A stretch of DNA of 64,000 nucleotides. Origin: Pyropia haitanensis. Taxonomy: Eukaryota; Rhodophyta; Bangiophyceae; Bangiales; Bangiaceae. The position numbers were made by a program, and so were the translations under genes. Position 1 is the stretch's first letter, and each line of letters begins with the position of its first letter. The stretch spans positions 4,089,543-4,153,542 of the forward strand of contig SDUX01000001.1 of the NCBI GenBank assembly GCA_008729055.1. The letters run 5' to 3'. Shown here one piece after another: positions 54,039-64,000 of the stretch. The notes below the pieces were generated by a model. The model searched no databases and was not told the origin of the DNA. It was given only the letters and a program-made list of their open reading frames with translations.

Positions 54039-54737
54039 ATGGCCGGCAACATGGTGACTCGGCTGGCTGCGGCCGCCGCCGTGCTCGTCATCGCCGCCGC
54101 CGCCGCGACGGGCGGCGACGCGGCGCGCAACCGCAACCGCGGCAAGTGTGCCGGCAAGCGCGAGTACGAGGTGACGCTCAAGCTCAACTGGTCGGGGTCG
54201 ACCCACCCGCGCTCCTACCCCGACGGCGGCAACTTCTCACCGCCCACCGTCGCGGCGCACGCGTCGCGCTACCAGATGTGGGCGCCCGGCTCGTTTGCGC
54301 GGACGGGCATCCAAACGGTGGCCGAGACGGGCAACCCCGCGCCGCTGCGGGAGGAGCTGGCCATGTACGAAAAGGCCGGCCACGTCTCCTCGTACGCCGG
54401 CACCGACGCGCCGACGCCCGACGGCGTCGAGACGGTCAAGCTGCGCGTCACCGCCGACGCGGCGACGGGCGCGACGTACGTGTCGGGCGCGACGATGCTC
54501 TTCCCGTCACCAGACTGGTTCACCGGCTTTTACGACGTGCCGGTCTGCCGCCACGGGCGGTGGGTGCACCAGCGGTGGGGGCGGCTGACGTTTTGGGACT
54601 CGGGCACCGACTCGGGCCGCACCCACACCGCCGACGACGCGGTGACCAAGCCGCCGACGACCATCTTTTCGCTGCAGAACCGGGGCTTCCCGGCGTTCGC
54701 GACGCCCGTCGGCTACTACACCATCCGCGCCGTTTGA
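54039..54737 (+). CDS. Secreted spondin-N domain protein
   Basis: About 232 residues from the ATG at 54039 (TACCATGG context) to the TGA at 54735. A signal peptide ([24 protein letters not shown]) precedes a single spondin-N domain: YEVTLKLNWSGSTHPRSYP, HFSP-like NFSPPTVAAHASRYQMW, FARTGIQTVAETGNPAPL, and SPDWFTGFYDVPVC. These follow the family pattern of NWS, HF/NFSP and PSPDWFxG, including the acidic residue near the metal site. In animals the domain sits in extracellular matrix proteins; single-domain secreted forms occur in bacteria and algae. The role here is unknown but extracellular. The gene is intronless and keeps one frame. Confidence 0.85.
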   Translation: MAGNMVTRLAAAAAVLVIAAAAATGGDAARNRNRGKCAGKREYEVTLKLNWSGSTHPRSYPDGGNFSPPTVAAHASRYQMWAPGSFARTGIQTVAETGNPAPLREELAMYEKAGHVSSYAGTDAPTPDGVETVKLRVTADAATGATYVSGATMLFPSPDWFTGFYDVPVCRHGRWVHQRWGRLTFWDSGTDSGRTHTADDAVTKPPTTIFSLQNRGFPAFATPVGYYTIRAV

Positions 54738-55415
54738 GCTGCCCCCCTGCCGGGGGCGCAGCGCGCGGGGGCCATGTGTTGATAGCCTTCCGCGGGCGGA
54801 CCGCGTGAGGCTCCGTTTTGTGTGTGCCGGGCGCGCAGCCACGAGCATCCATAGTATATAAACATCGCACTTATTGTACCCTTACGCGTTGAGCAGCGGA
54901 TGAGCGTCACCCACGCGGCCCGCCCGCGTGCTCAACCGCCGCGCGCCATCACGTACAGATGGGGCAGGCCGTGCCAGCGGCGGACAGCTCCGCGCCCACC
55001 CCTTTCGACCCGCCACGAGAACGCTTCCCCACCCCGCTTCCGCCGTCCGCCGCTCTCCTTCCCAGCCGCCCCCCCGCTCCGTGCTCGACCGCCCCGGCGC
55101 TCACGCACCCGCCCGCCCGCCCTCCCCTCCAGTCCCACCAGCGGGCGAGACGGCGCGAGGCGCACCCGCATCCAAAACGATTGCAACCTCAGCACGGATT
55201 TGTCATTCATTTCTCAACGCCCCCGCCGTGGATCGTGGCGTCTTCGACCTTTGGCGCGCACGCCCTCGTGGCGACCGCACCCACCTCTGCTCGACAAGCC
55301 TTCCCCCCTCTCTCCTCCCCCCACCCTCCTCCGTTCCTGTTTCCCCCCCCGCCCCCCCCACCCCCCACCTCTCGCGCCCCCCCCACCTCCCACCTCTCGC
55401 GCCCCCCCCAACCCC
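54738..55415. other. Intergenic between spondin-N and MutY genes
   Basis: Contains a TATATAAA at 54855 and C-rich tracts after 55060. A hairpin-like CCCCCTGCCGGGG (54740-54752) follows the spondin-N stop. No gene recognised. Confidence 0.45.
54855..54862 (+). promoter_or_regulatory. TATA-like box (TATATAAA)
   Basis: A perfect TATATAAA in GC-rich DNA, 118 bases past the spondin-N stop and 554 bases before the proposed MutY ATG. It may serve the MutY transcript. Confidence 0.35.
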
Positions 55416-55482
55416 ATGCGCCGACCACCAGCCTTTGCACCGCCGGCGCTCCTCCCCCGCTGGCTCCCCCCGCGGTCACCGC

Positions 55483-55513
<31 letters not shown>

Positions 55514-55752
55514 CCCCCCCACCGCCACCGCCGCCGCCACCGCCGCTGCCGCCGCCGCCACCACCCGGGCGGTCGGCGGTATGGCGCGGCGGCCGGGCCT
55601 CCGCCCGCGGCGGCCGCCGCCCCCCAGTCTGGCGACGGCGGCGGCCGCCGCCACCGCTGCCGCCGCGTCGGCCGCGTCGGCGGCGTCGTCCATGGCGTCG
55701 GCGTCGCCGCCACCGTCGGCGTCGCCCCCGTCATCGCCGTCGCCCCCATCAG

Positions 55753-55796
<44 letters not shown>

Positions 55797-55899
55797 TCAT
55801 CCCCACCGCCGCCGCGCCGTCGCCGCGCGGCTGGCGGCACTGCTCGCGGTGCGTCTGCCAAGCGCGCCCGCGCCCGCGGCGACGGCGGCGGCGGCGGCA

Positions 55900-55930
<31 letters not shown>

Positions 55931-57533
55931 CGGCGGCGGCGGCGGCGGCACGCCGCGGGGTGACCCCCCCCCCCCGGGACGCGGTGGCTCCCCCCCCCCC
56001 CCGACGGCGGCCGTCACCGGGGCCTCCCCCCCTACCCCCCCCCCACCGCCGCCGCCTTCCGCGCCGCCCTCCTCACCCACTACCGCTCCTCCGCGCGGGC
56101 GCTGCCATGGCGGGCCCCCCCCCGGCCGGCCGGCACGCCGCGACCCGCCGCCCCCCCCCCCGCCCCCGCGGCGGGCTCCCCCTACGCCGTCTGGGTGTCT
56201 GAGGTGATGCTGCAGCAGACGCGCGTGGCGGCGGCGGTGCCCTACTACCGCCGCTGGATGGCGGCCTTCCCGACCGTCGCCGCGCTCGCGGCGGCGCCGC
56301 CAGAGGCGGTGCGCGAAGCGTGGGCGGGGCTGGGCTACTACCGGCGGGCGGCGGCACTCCACGCCGCCGCCCGCGCCATGGTCGCCGACGCTGCCGCGGC
56401 GGCCGCTGCCGCCGGCGGCGGCGGCAGCCCCGACGGTGCCGACGCGGACCTGCCGCGCACGCTCGACGGCCTGCGCGCGCTCCCCGGCGTTGGCGCCTAC
56501 ACCGCCGGCGCCGTCGCGGCGATCGCGTACGGCCTCCCCGCCGCCGCCGTCGACGGCAACGTCGCGCGCGTCTTTGCGCGCCTCCGCCCGCCGGCGGACG
56601 TGGAAGACGCTGGCGGCGCGCCCGCGTCGGCCGCCGCGGTCGCCACCGCCGCCACCCGCCACGCGGCCGCCCACGCGGCGGCGGTGCTGGTCGGCACGGG
56701 CGGCGGGGCGGCCGAGGACGACCCGGGCGACGTGGCGCAGGCGCTGATGGAGCACGGCGCGACGGTGTGCACGCCGGCGGCGCCGGCGTGTGGCGACTGC
56801 CGGGTGCGGCGGTGGTGTGGGGGGGCGGCCGAGGCGGCCGCCGCGGGCGCGGCGGATGTGGGCGCGTACGTGGCGCGGTGGCCGCGGCGGGGCGTCAAGG
56901 CGGCGGTGCGGGCGGAGCGGGTGGGGGTGGTGGTCGTCAGCCGCGGCGGGGGGGGGGCAGGGGGGGGGGGAGGGGGAGGGGGAGGGGGAGGAGGAGGAGT
57001 ACCTGCTGGTGCAGCGCCCGCCGGGTGGACTCCTCGGCGGCCTGTGGGAGCACCCCGCGGTGGTGCTGCCGTCCCGCGGAGCAGGGGCGGCGGCACCCAC
57101 CGCCGCGGTGGCGTCCCCGCCGCCGGCGGGGGGCGCTCGCGGCCGCCGGCGGCCGCCGGCGTCGGCGGCGGCGGGTGGGGAGGGGGGGAGCGGACGCCTC
57201 CCCGCCGCGGAGCGGCGGTCGCTCGCGGCGGCGGTCGCCGCCGCGGGCGGCGGCGTAACGCCCGTCGAGGCGGTCGGCGCGCCGGTCGCGGCGGTGGTGC
57301 ACCTCTTCTCGCACATCCGCCAGACGCTGCTCGTGCACCGGCTGCACGTTGGCGGGGTGCCGCGGCCGTCGGCGGCAGCGGCGGCAGCGGCGGCGGCGGC
57401 GGACGCGGCGGCAGAGGGCGGGGCGGCGCCACGGGCGGCGCGGTGGGTGAGCCGGGACGGCCTCGCCGCCGCCGCCGTGTCGACGGGCATGCGCAAGGCG
57501 TTTGCCGCGGCGGTGGCGGCGGCTGACGGGTGA
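55416..57533 (+). CDS. MUTYH: A/G-specific adenine DNA glycosylase (MutY/MUTYH), frame interrupted by homopolymers
   Basis: Removes A mispaired with 8-oxoguanine. The proposed ATG at 55416 (MRRPPAFAPP) opens an Arg/Ala/Pro-rich, possibly mitochondrial, N-terminus with an AKRARARG patch. The catalytic domain starts FRAALLTHYRSSARALPWR. It then has SEVMLQQTRV with the catalytic Glu, the helix-hairpin-helix LPGVGAYTAGAV, AVDGNVARV with the catalytic Asp, and the [4Fe-4S] ligands C-x6-C-x2-C-x5-C (CTPAAPACGDCRVRRWC). A C-terminal Nudix-like domain recognises 8-oxoG (YLLVQRPPGGLLGGLWEHP, LFSHIRQ). The frame changes twice: at C-runs 56026-56044 (one base short), and at two G-runs 56948-56970 (together two bases short). 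All family motifs survive, so the gene is probably intact. The TGA is at 57531. Confidence 0.9.
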
Positions 57534-57799
57534 GGGCGGGTGGGCGGGCGGGCGGACGGCGCCGCGCGGGCTTTTGTTTTTGTGTATGCCCTCTTTGTGG
57601 GCGAGTCTGGGGCAGGGAGGTTGGGCATTTTGTCTTTGGGGAAGCAGGTCCAGCTTCGCCCGACCGCGCGGTCTGGCACCTCATCCCCTCCCCAATTGCC
57701 CGCCTCCCTCCCCCCCCCCCTCCGCAACCAAGTCAGCTTGGTGGCCGAGCAGCGCGGCCACAGCACACGTCCTCCCCTCTCCCCACGCCCCCGCACAGT

Positions 57800-59034
57800 T
57801 CAGTCGGTCGCGACCTTGATGGCGGTAACGACGTACCCCCCCACCCCCCCGTCACTCATCTCTGGGTGCGTCCGCCCCGGCGCCACCTGGTGCCGCACGA
57901 CCGCCGTCTCCACCATCGCCACCGCCGTCACCGCCGCGCACGCGCGGAGCGCGGCGGCCAGCCGCGCCATTGGCTGCACGTACGGCCCGTACACCGCCAC
58001 CCCCCCGACGGCGCCACGTACGGCAGCAGCGCGCGGACGAGGCCGACCGGCTCGCGGCGCGTCGCGACGGCGAGGCCCGTGCCGCCCGCCCGGAGGCGCG
58101 CCTTTACCGCCGCCCGCGACGGGCGCGCCGCGCGGCGGTCGGCGCGGGCGCGCTTGCGGCTCGCGACGGCCGCGGCGGCGGCGGGCTCGGCGGGCGGCGG
58201 CGGTTCCGGCACGTACGTCTCGTGGTGGACGTACGACAGCGGCAGGTGGTCGTCGGCCTCGTCGGCCGCGACGCGGCCGAGCAGCCACAGCGGCACGTGG
58301 GTGATGGCGGCGAGCGCGGCGGCGGGCGCGCCCGCCCAGCCCGCCGCCATGTGTGCAATCTCCACCCCCGGCGGGCAGCCGCCCGAGAAGAGGTGCAGCG
58401 CGGCGCCGAGGCCGCCCAGCCGCTCCGCGGCGCCGGCGACGAGCAGGCCGGTGACCTCGTCGAGCAGCAGCGGCGCCGCGCCGGCGCGCACGTCCGCGTG
58501 TGCGAGGAGCAGGCCGAGGCTGTCGGCGCGGAGGCCGAGCGTCTTGGTCGGCGCCTTGGCCAGGTAGACGCCCGCGAGCGCCGCGGCGGTGGGCGGCCGC
58601 ACGCGCAGGTGGAGGTCGTGCTTGGCCGCCTTGCGCGCAATGTACTTGGCCTGCGAGTGGGGGGTCTTGGCCGCAAAGGTCGTCGAGTGGGTGACGAGGC
58701 TCGCCACCACCGCCGCGCCGTCAGCGCCGGAAGAGACGAGCGACGCGAGCGCGTCGGGGGAGAGGAGCTGCGACGCGCCGCCCGCGTCGGACAGGTGCCG
58801 GTTGTCGCGGCCAGCAGCAGAGGGGAGGCAGGGCGCCGCGGCGCCGCACGTGCCGGCCGGCCCCTCCGCCGTCGAGCCCGCCGCGGGGGGCGCCCCGTTG
58901 CTACCGCCGCCGCCGCCGCCGCCGCCGTCGATAGCCTCCCCCCCCCCCCCTCTGTCGCCACCCCCGCCGGCCCGCTGCTGTCGCCACCGCCGCCGCCGCT
59001 GCTGCTGCTACCGTCCCCCCCCCCCCCCCGCCGA

Positions 59035-59080
<46 letters not shown>

Positions 59081-59736
59081 GCCGACCCGGCGGAGCTCCC
59101 CCCCCGCCGTCAGCCGATACCGGTCGCCGTACGCCCCCCCCACGAGCGGCGCGAGCGACACGCGCCGGCGGCGGAGGCGGGCGGAGCCGCCGAGCGGCAC
59201 CCCCCCCGCGGTGACGGCGCCGCCGACGGGCGGCGTGCCGCCGCCGGGGACGCGCGCGACGAGGGAGACCCCGTCGGAGCAGTCGAGGATGACGTGGTCG
59301 CCGGCGCACACGCGCCGGGGGGGGCGCCGCGCAGGGGAGGCCGCCGCCGCCGCCGCGGGGGGGGGGCGGGGGGGGCGCCGCCGCCGGGCGTGCGCGTCGC
59401 GGACGGGGGAGCCGCCGACGCCGCCGCGGCAGGCGTTGGCGGTGGGGAGTGCCCTCGAGGGGGGGGGGGGGGGGGGGGAGACGACGCGGCAGCGCCGCCC
59501 GCCGGTGTGTTTGAGGAGGCGGCTGTCGCGGCAGCCGCCACGGGCGGCGGCGGCGGCGACGCGGCCGCCGCCGCTGCCAGCGGTGCCGCCGCCGCTGCCA
59601 GCGGTGCCGCCGTCGGCGCGGCCGGCGCGGTTGGCACGGTCGGTGCGGCTGCCAGGGAGCCCCCAGCAGCAGGCCGCGGCTGGGACACTGGAGCAGAGGG
59701 GGACGCCCCGCCGGGCGCCATGGGAGGCGGTGCCAT
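57800..59736 (-). CDS. TRM6: TRM6, non-catalytic subunit of tRNA m1A58 methyltransferase; four homopolymer frame breaks
   Basis: TRM6 pairs with TRM61 to methylate A58 of tRNAs in the nucleus. The ATG at 59736 (MAPPPMAPGG) starts a Pro/Ala/Thr-rich extension. The N-terminal domain reads AGDHVILDCSDG...LVGGAYGDRYRL. The core follows: DNRHLSDAGG, SQLLSPDALASLVSSGADG, THSTTFAAKTPHSQAKYIARKAAKH, LRADSLGLLLAHADVRAG and AAERLGG. The C-terminus reads VRALLPYVAPSGG and VAVYGPYVQPMARL, ending HQVAPGRTHPEMSDGGVGGYV before the TGA at 57800. These pieces lie in successive frames that switch at G20 59459-59478, C15 59015-59029, C13 58938-58950 and C7 58000-58006. Each switch is explained by one missing base. 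The stop faces the MutY stop 266 bases away (convergent pair). Confidence 0.88.
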
Positions 59737-60167
59737 TGAGGGGAGGGGGGGGGGGGATAGGCTCGGCGGGGAGAGGTGGCGGACGGCGGAGGATGGGCGG
59801 GAGGGCCCAGACAGACTGCCGCACCGCGACGCCGACGGCGCCGGCCACGGTGCCGCTCCAATTGGTTGAATCCCCGGTTCAAGGAACCGCACGTGAGTCG
59901 ACACGCTGTTTTTTTTTTTCCCGCGCGGCTGCGCTCTGGCTGGGCGCCCGCCCCGCTTCCCTCCTACCGCCGAGGCGCCCACCCCTCTGCAAACACCCGC
60001 TCCACCGGCACACGCGCGCCACACCCGCTCAAGCGGGTCGACCTCCCCCCCCCTCACCGCCCCCCCCCGTCACCGGCCCTCCCCTGTCCGCCATCGTCGG
60101 CAGCCGTCTCTGGGCCCCCCCCGCCCCCCCCCCCCCCCCCAGCAGGTCACCCACCCCCCCCCCCCAA
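59737..60167. other. Intergenic between TRM6 and Zim17 genes (both minus)
   Basis: 5' flank of TRM6 and 3' end of the Zim17 gene. It has a T11 run (59909-59919) and long C-runs from 60048. No gene recognised. If the Zim17 frame shifts at its last G-run, its true end may extend slightly into this stretch. Confidence 0.4.
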
Positions 60168-61008
60168 TCACCTCCGCCACGTCCACCCCCCCCCCACGTC
60201 CGCGTCGCCCACCCGCCGGAAGCGGATGCCCCGCGCGGCGGCGATCGCCTCCACATCCCGCTCCCGGCCAAACCAGCCCAGGTGGTCCGCGACCAGGTGC
60301 TGCGCGTCGCAGCCGCCGCACCGGACGAGCACGACGCCGGTGGTGTAGGCGGCGGCGCTAAACGTCCGCGCCGACCGCACGCCACACGCGGCGCAGGTGA
60401 AGAGGAGGGAGAGGGTGCGGCCGCCGCCGGCGGTCGTGCCCGGAGCGGTGTCGCCGCCGGTGGCGGAGGGGGGGAAGACGGGCGTCACGGCAACGACGGT
60501 GGAGGTGGCGTTGGTGGTGGTGGCCCCGCCGTCAGCGGGGGGGGGGGGGGGGGGGGGTTCCCTGCCGCCGCGCTGCCCCCTGCCGGGGACGCCACCACGC
60601 CGCGGGCCCGCTTGGGCGGTGACCCAGACGGGGGGGACGGCGGCGCGGGTGGCGGCGGCGGCGCCGCGTGGAGCCACCGCCGCGCCCTCCCCGGCTGAGC
60701 GGCGGCAGCGACCCCAGCGCCGCCCGCGCCGCGGCCGCACCGCGGGCGCCCCCCCGCCCGGCGTGGCCGGCCGCCGGCCTCCGCGGGCGCCCACCGGGAC
60801 GCGCCGCGGCCCCCCCCTGTGGGGCCGACGCCGCCCCCGCACGCCCCGTCGCCGCCGCTGCCGCCGCCGCCGACGAGGACGCGGCCAAGACGCGCGGCGC
60901 CGCCCCCGCCGCGGTGGCGAGCGCGCGGCCCAGCGGCGGCGGCGGCAAGGGGGGGCGCGCGCGCGCAAGTGCCCGCGCGGCGGCCGCCGCGGCGGTGCGG
61001 GAGAGCAT
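60168..61008 (-). CDS. ZIM17: Zim17/Hep1-type DNL zinc-finger protein, mitochondrial Hsp70 escort
   Basis: Keeps mitochondrial or plastid Hsp70 soluble and so supports protein import and Fe-S assembly. The ATG at 61008 starts a classical presequence (MLSRTAAAAAARALARAR). The DNL domain near the C-terminus has both CxxC pairs and the name-giving motif: FTCAACGVRSARTFS, VVLVRCGGCDAQHLVADHLGWF (DHLGWF in place of the usual DNLGWF), then a GIRFRRV tail. Presequence and DNL domain are in different frames. The last switch is at the G21 run 60537-60557 (one base short), and an earlier one must lie between about 60600 and 60950, possibly at a seven-base run near 60812. The stop used is at 60168; a run near 60185 may hide a slightly different end. 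Confidence 0.85.
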
Positions 61009-62906
61009 CGTGGGGTGTGGTGTGGGAGCGGCGTGGGGGGGGGGGGGGGGGGGGGGAAGGACGGTATGAGTGGTGGCGGGGGGAGGGGTGGAGGGAGAGG
61101 GAAAGGATATGGGGGTGGGCGAGGGGGGGGGGAGTGGCGGCGGCGGTCGAGTGGCACGCCGCGTCGGCCGGCCGGGGACGGCGGCGGGCGGGCTGGAACA
61201 GCGCGCCGCTGGCACGCAGGCGTGTCACCACGCACAACGAAAAAGTGAGTTTCGCCCTGACTGGATGCAGATTGGCGCGACGGGATCGGAGCACGCGGCG
61301 ATCGCGGCTCGCACTTGCTACGGAGGTTGGGCAGTCGGGCGGCTTGCGTGGCCGTCGACCGCCCCGAGGGCGGCCAGTCTCGGCCGCACGCCGGCGGTCG
61401 CTCCAGAGTAGGTACCGGCGGCGACGCCAAGAGGATACACGCCAGCGCCAGCGCGCTCCCCCTCATGACGCCGACACGGGCGCGCCGACTGCCGACCGCC
61501 CCGACGGCGGCATGGTTGCCCTCCTCAGGCCGACGGCGTAGCTCCCGTTTTTTTGCGCGGTTCCCACCCGCCTACCCTGGCCGTTGCGGCGGCAGACTGG
61601 CCATGGCCGCTCTTGCCTGTGGCTGGCACCGTGCCCTCCTTGTTGTGTGGTTCTCTCCCGCTCTCTTTCCTTCGAGGGGTCTCCCAGTGGGATGATGCTG
61701 GGGGGAACTCTCCACCGGGGAGACGTCGCCCATGCCTGTCCTCTGGGAGTATTGTCGGACCGTCAAACTGGCCCATGCGCTACAAGCCGAGCGGCAGAAC
61801 AGCAACCGCAGAGCGGACCCGCCTTTGTCTGGTGCCATCCTCCAATCGCCCAGTTGTCAACACGCCATTGCACCCACCCGCCCACGCTCACGCGCTGGGG
61901 AGTGGTGGGAACGGAAGCTGGCCGGCACGTTGGGCACAAGAGGCTGCCAGGCATTGGGGGCAGCGGGTAGATAAGACTGGCCAGGGCGGTGGGCAAGAGG
62001 CCGGTCGAGGGGGGTCGCTGTGGGACCACCCTGGGATGAGGTTGGGGGGCGGAGGGTCGGTCACCGGCCTGGTGGTGAAGGGTGAGCCCTGTGGCCGTGT
62101 GGCCAGCCGGGAGGCAGAGTGACCCGAGGGGGCAGGCGTCCCGTTGCGCCGATAGAGCGTCAGAGAGGGTGGGAGACGCTGACCCCGTGTGGTTGCAGTG
62201 GGACTACGGACGAGAGCGGGTGGTGTGGGTGGATGCGTCGCTTGCGTGACGCGCGCTGGAGTGTGGGGTGCTGCGAGCGTGGGTATGCGCGGCTGGTTGT
62301 TGAGTCGGTGTGGGACGGGTCGGGTGAGGCTGTGTTGGCTGGTGTGGGGAAGAGGTGCTTGAGGGGGGTTGTGCGCGTGTGAGTGGCAGCGCGTGAGCGT
62401 GAGCGGGTGGGTGAATGGCGTGTTGGCAGCCGCGCGGTTGGGGGATGAGACCAGAAACAGCAGGGTCCGCTCTGCGGGTGCTGTTCTGCCGCTCGGCTCG
62501 GTGCGTGCGGACCAGGTTCCTGTCCAAAGGTCTACTCCACACCGGGACGCGGGCGCCGCTACTAGCTAGCCGCCCATCGTCTGGTACGCGCCGCGAGCCG
62601 CACGCCCCAATCGCCAGATCCCGCGGATATCCGCGGTGCCGCCTGCCTTTCCCCATCGGCAGAGAGCCCTCGCCGCTCCCATCGCGACCACCCGTCGCCA
62701 CCCCCGCCAGTCGCATCCCCCCCCCCCCCTTTCGCTCGACGCCCGCCCCCCCCTCCCCCCCCCCCCCCCACCCCCCTCCATCTTCTCCCCCCCTCTGCGC
62801 TCCTATCGCCTCTGCTCCCCCCGCCCCCCCCTCTGCGCTCCTATCGCCTCTGCTCCCCCCGCCCCCCCCCCGCTCTGTACCGTTGCTTCCGTCCCCTCCC
62901 GCCGGC
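61009..62906. other. Divergent intergenic region containing a foldback element
   Basis: 5' flanks of the Zim17 gene (minus) and the RsmE-like gene (plus). The part 61430-62570 is balanced in composition and carries the inverted-repeat element at 61786-62497. No coding gene recognised. Confidence 0.5.
61786..62497. mobile_element. MITE/foldback-like element with about 112-bp inverted repeats
   Basis: Bases 61786-61897 and the reverse complement of 62387-62497 align over their full lengths with about 15 differences (roughly 86% by eye). Both outer ends begin GCCGAGCGGCAGAACAGCA. The 490-base interior is G-rich on the plus strand and has no ORF with a domain. Long inverted repeats around a short non-coding core are typical of non-autonomous DNA transposons. 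No target-site duplication was identified, so the true ends could extend further. Confidence 0.6.
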
Positions 62907-63048
62907 ATGGCCTTTGTCCCGTCGCCGCCCGTGCCCCTCCCCGCCGGCCGTGGCGCCGCCGCCCGGCGGCGACGCGCCGCCGCGGGCGCGGCCGTCGGCG
63001 CCCGCGGCGTGCGGCTGCCGCCCCCCCGGCGGCGGGAGGGGGGCGGTC

Positions 63049-63092
<44 letters not shown>

Positions 63093-63377
63093 CCCCCCCC
63101 CCGCGGCGGCGCCCCCCCCCACGCGGCCACCCGGTCGAGCCCCTCCCGCCAGCGCGACGGCGGCGTCGGGCCCGCCGTGGCGCTCAACCGCCTCCTCTTT
63201 GACGCTGCCGAGGTGCGGCCCGCCGCGGCGGCGCCCGCCGTCGCGGCGGCTTCCCCCGTGCGCGCCGCGCCCCCGCCGGCGGGGGCGGCCGGGACGACGG
63301 CCGTGACGGCCGCGGCGACGACGGCCGCCTCGGCGGCGACCGCGGTGGGGGGGGCGGCAACGGCGGCGGCGGCGGCA

Positions 63378-63428
<51 letters not shown>

Positions 63429-64000
63429 GTGGTGGTGGTGGTGCTGCCCCCCGACGACGCCCGCGCGGTGCACATCCGGCGGGTGCTCCGCAAGGCCGTG
63501 CCGGGGAGCACCCTGTCGGCGGGCATCCTCGGCGGGCCGCTGTGCACCGCCACCGTCACGGCGGTGGCGCCGGCGGTGGGCAAGCGCGAGCGCCGTGTGG
63601 CGGCGGCGGCGGCCGCCGCCGCCGCCGCCGCCACCGCCACCGCCGCCGCATTGGCCGCCCCCGCCGCCGCCCCCGCCGCCGTCGCGGACGGGACGGAGGC
63701 GCCCGACCAGACCCCCGACGCGCCGCCGACCGGGGCGGCGGCCGCCGCCAACGTGCCTGGCCCGGCGGGCGTCGTCGTTGACCCCCCCCCCCCCGGCACG
63801 CTCACGCTGTCGCTGTCGGACTTCCACCCCCCCCCCCCCCCCCCCGGGTGGACCTCCTCCTCGCCCACCCCCGCCCCAAAGTCCTCGGCCGCCTCCTCCC
63901 CGCGCTCGCCACCGCCGGCGTCGGCCGCGTCGTGGTCGCCAACGCGTACCGCGTGGAGCGGTGCTACTGGGACTCGCGGGTGCTGTCGGACGTGGCGCCG
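62907..64000 (+). CDS. RsmE-family rRNA (uracil-N3) methyltransferase, partial at right edge
   Basis: RsmE methylates U1498 of bacterial-type 16S rRNA, so a eukaryotic copy is probably sent to plastid or mitochondrion. The ATG at 62907 (MAFVPSPP) opens an Ala/Arg-rich, transit-peptide-like N-terminus. The N-terminal PUA-like domain reads ALNRLLFDAAEV, then after a long Ala/Val tract LPPDDARAVHIRRVLRKAVPGSTLSAGILGG. After another Ala-rich insert comes LTLSLSDFHPPP. The start of the SPOUT domain (LLLAHPRPKVLGRLLPALATAGVGRVVVAN, YRVERCYWDSRVLSD) lies in a different frame, reached by one missing base in the C19 run 63827-63845. The knot and SAM-binding part lie beyond the window. Confidence 0.78.

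Noticed and set aside
1..64000. tRNA, rRNA or other structured RNA genes
   Set aside because: No cloverleaf with A/B box signals or rRNA core sequence was recognised by eye. A tRNAscan/Infernal run would be decisive.

Overview
This window is nuclear DNA from a eukaryote with an extremely GC-rich genome. The evidence is spliceosomal introns with GT-AG borders inside conserved genes (an ATM1-type transporter and HMG-CoA synthase), a chromodomain Ty3/gypsy retroelement, eukaryote-only proteins (TRM6, reticulon, KCTD-type BTB, Zim17) and mitochondrial presequences. Coding and non-coding DNA alike is dominated by GCC/GGC triplet runs and long C or G homopolymers. Genes have few, short introns. HMG-CoA synthase argues against a chlorophyte green alga, since those lost the mevalonate pathway. 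A bangiophyte red alga (Porphyra/Pyropia type) fits best, but this is inference from composition and gene style, not from a diagnostic marker.

Layout. 1-10.5 kb is mobile-element territory: a U1-type zinc-finger exon (minus), an intact chromovirus gag and pol joined by a textbook -1 frameshift signal, an unusual 3' region (polypurine tract, A34 tract, degenerate purine-rich repeats, an array of five hairpins), and the C-terminal remnant of a TnpB/Fanzor-like nuclease. 12.8-21.5 kb holds a two-finger C2H2 protein (plus), an unidentified membrane protein (minus), a cysteine-rich ORF (minus) and a long Ser-rich protein (minus). 21.5-28.8 kb is low-complexity GC-rich sequence where I recognise no gene. 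28.8-39.4 kb holds ATM1 (minus), a possible Pro/Gly-rich gene, a membrane RING-H2 protein and HMG-CoA synthase (all plus). 40.1-43.9 kb is one large mucin-like surface protein (minus). 48.7-54.7 kb holds a reticulon (plus), a KCTD-type BTB protein (minus) and a secreted spondin-N protein (plus). 55.4-64 kb is a compact housekeeping group: MutY (plus), TRM6 (minus, convergent), Zim17/DNL (minus), a foldback element, and the start of an RsmE-family rRNA methyltransferase that runs off the right edge.

The host genes are not an operon. The recurring themes are organelle maintenance (ATM1 exports an Fe-S precursor from mitochondria, MutY needs an Fe-S cluster, Zim17 keeps mitochondrial Hsp70 soluble) and RNA/DNA modification (TRM6, RsmE, MutY).

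A technical point governs how the window should be read. About a dozen conserved genes change reading frame inside poly-C or poly-G runs, and every change has the sign expected from one missing base. Several genes therefore look broken but are probably intact in the organism. Coordinates for these genes give the span from start to stop across the breaks.
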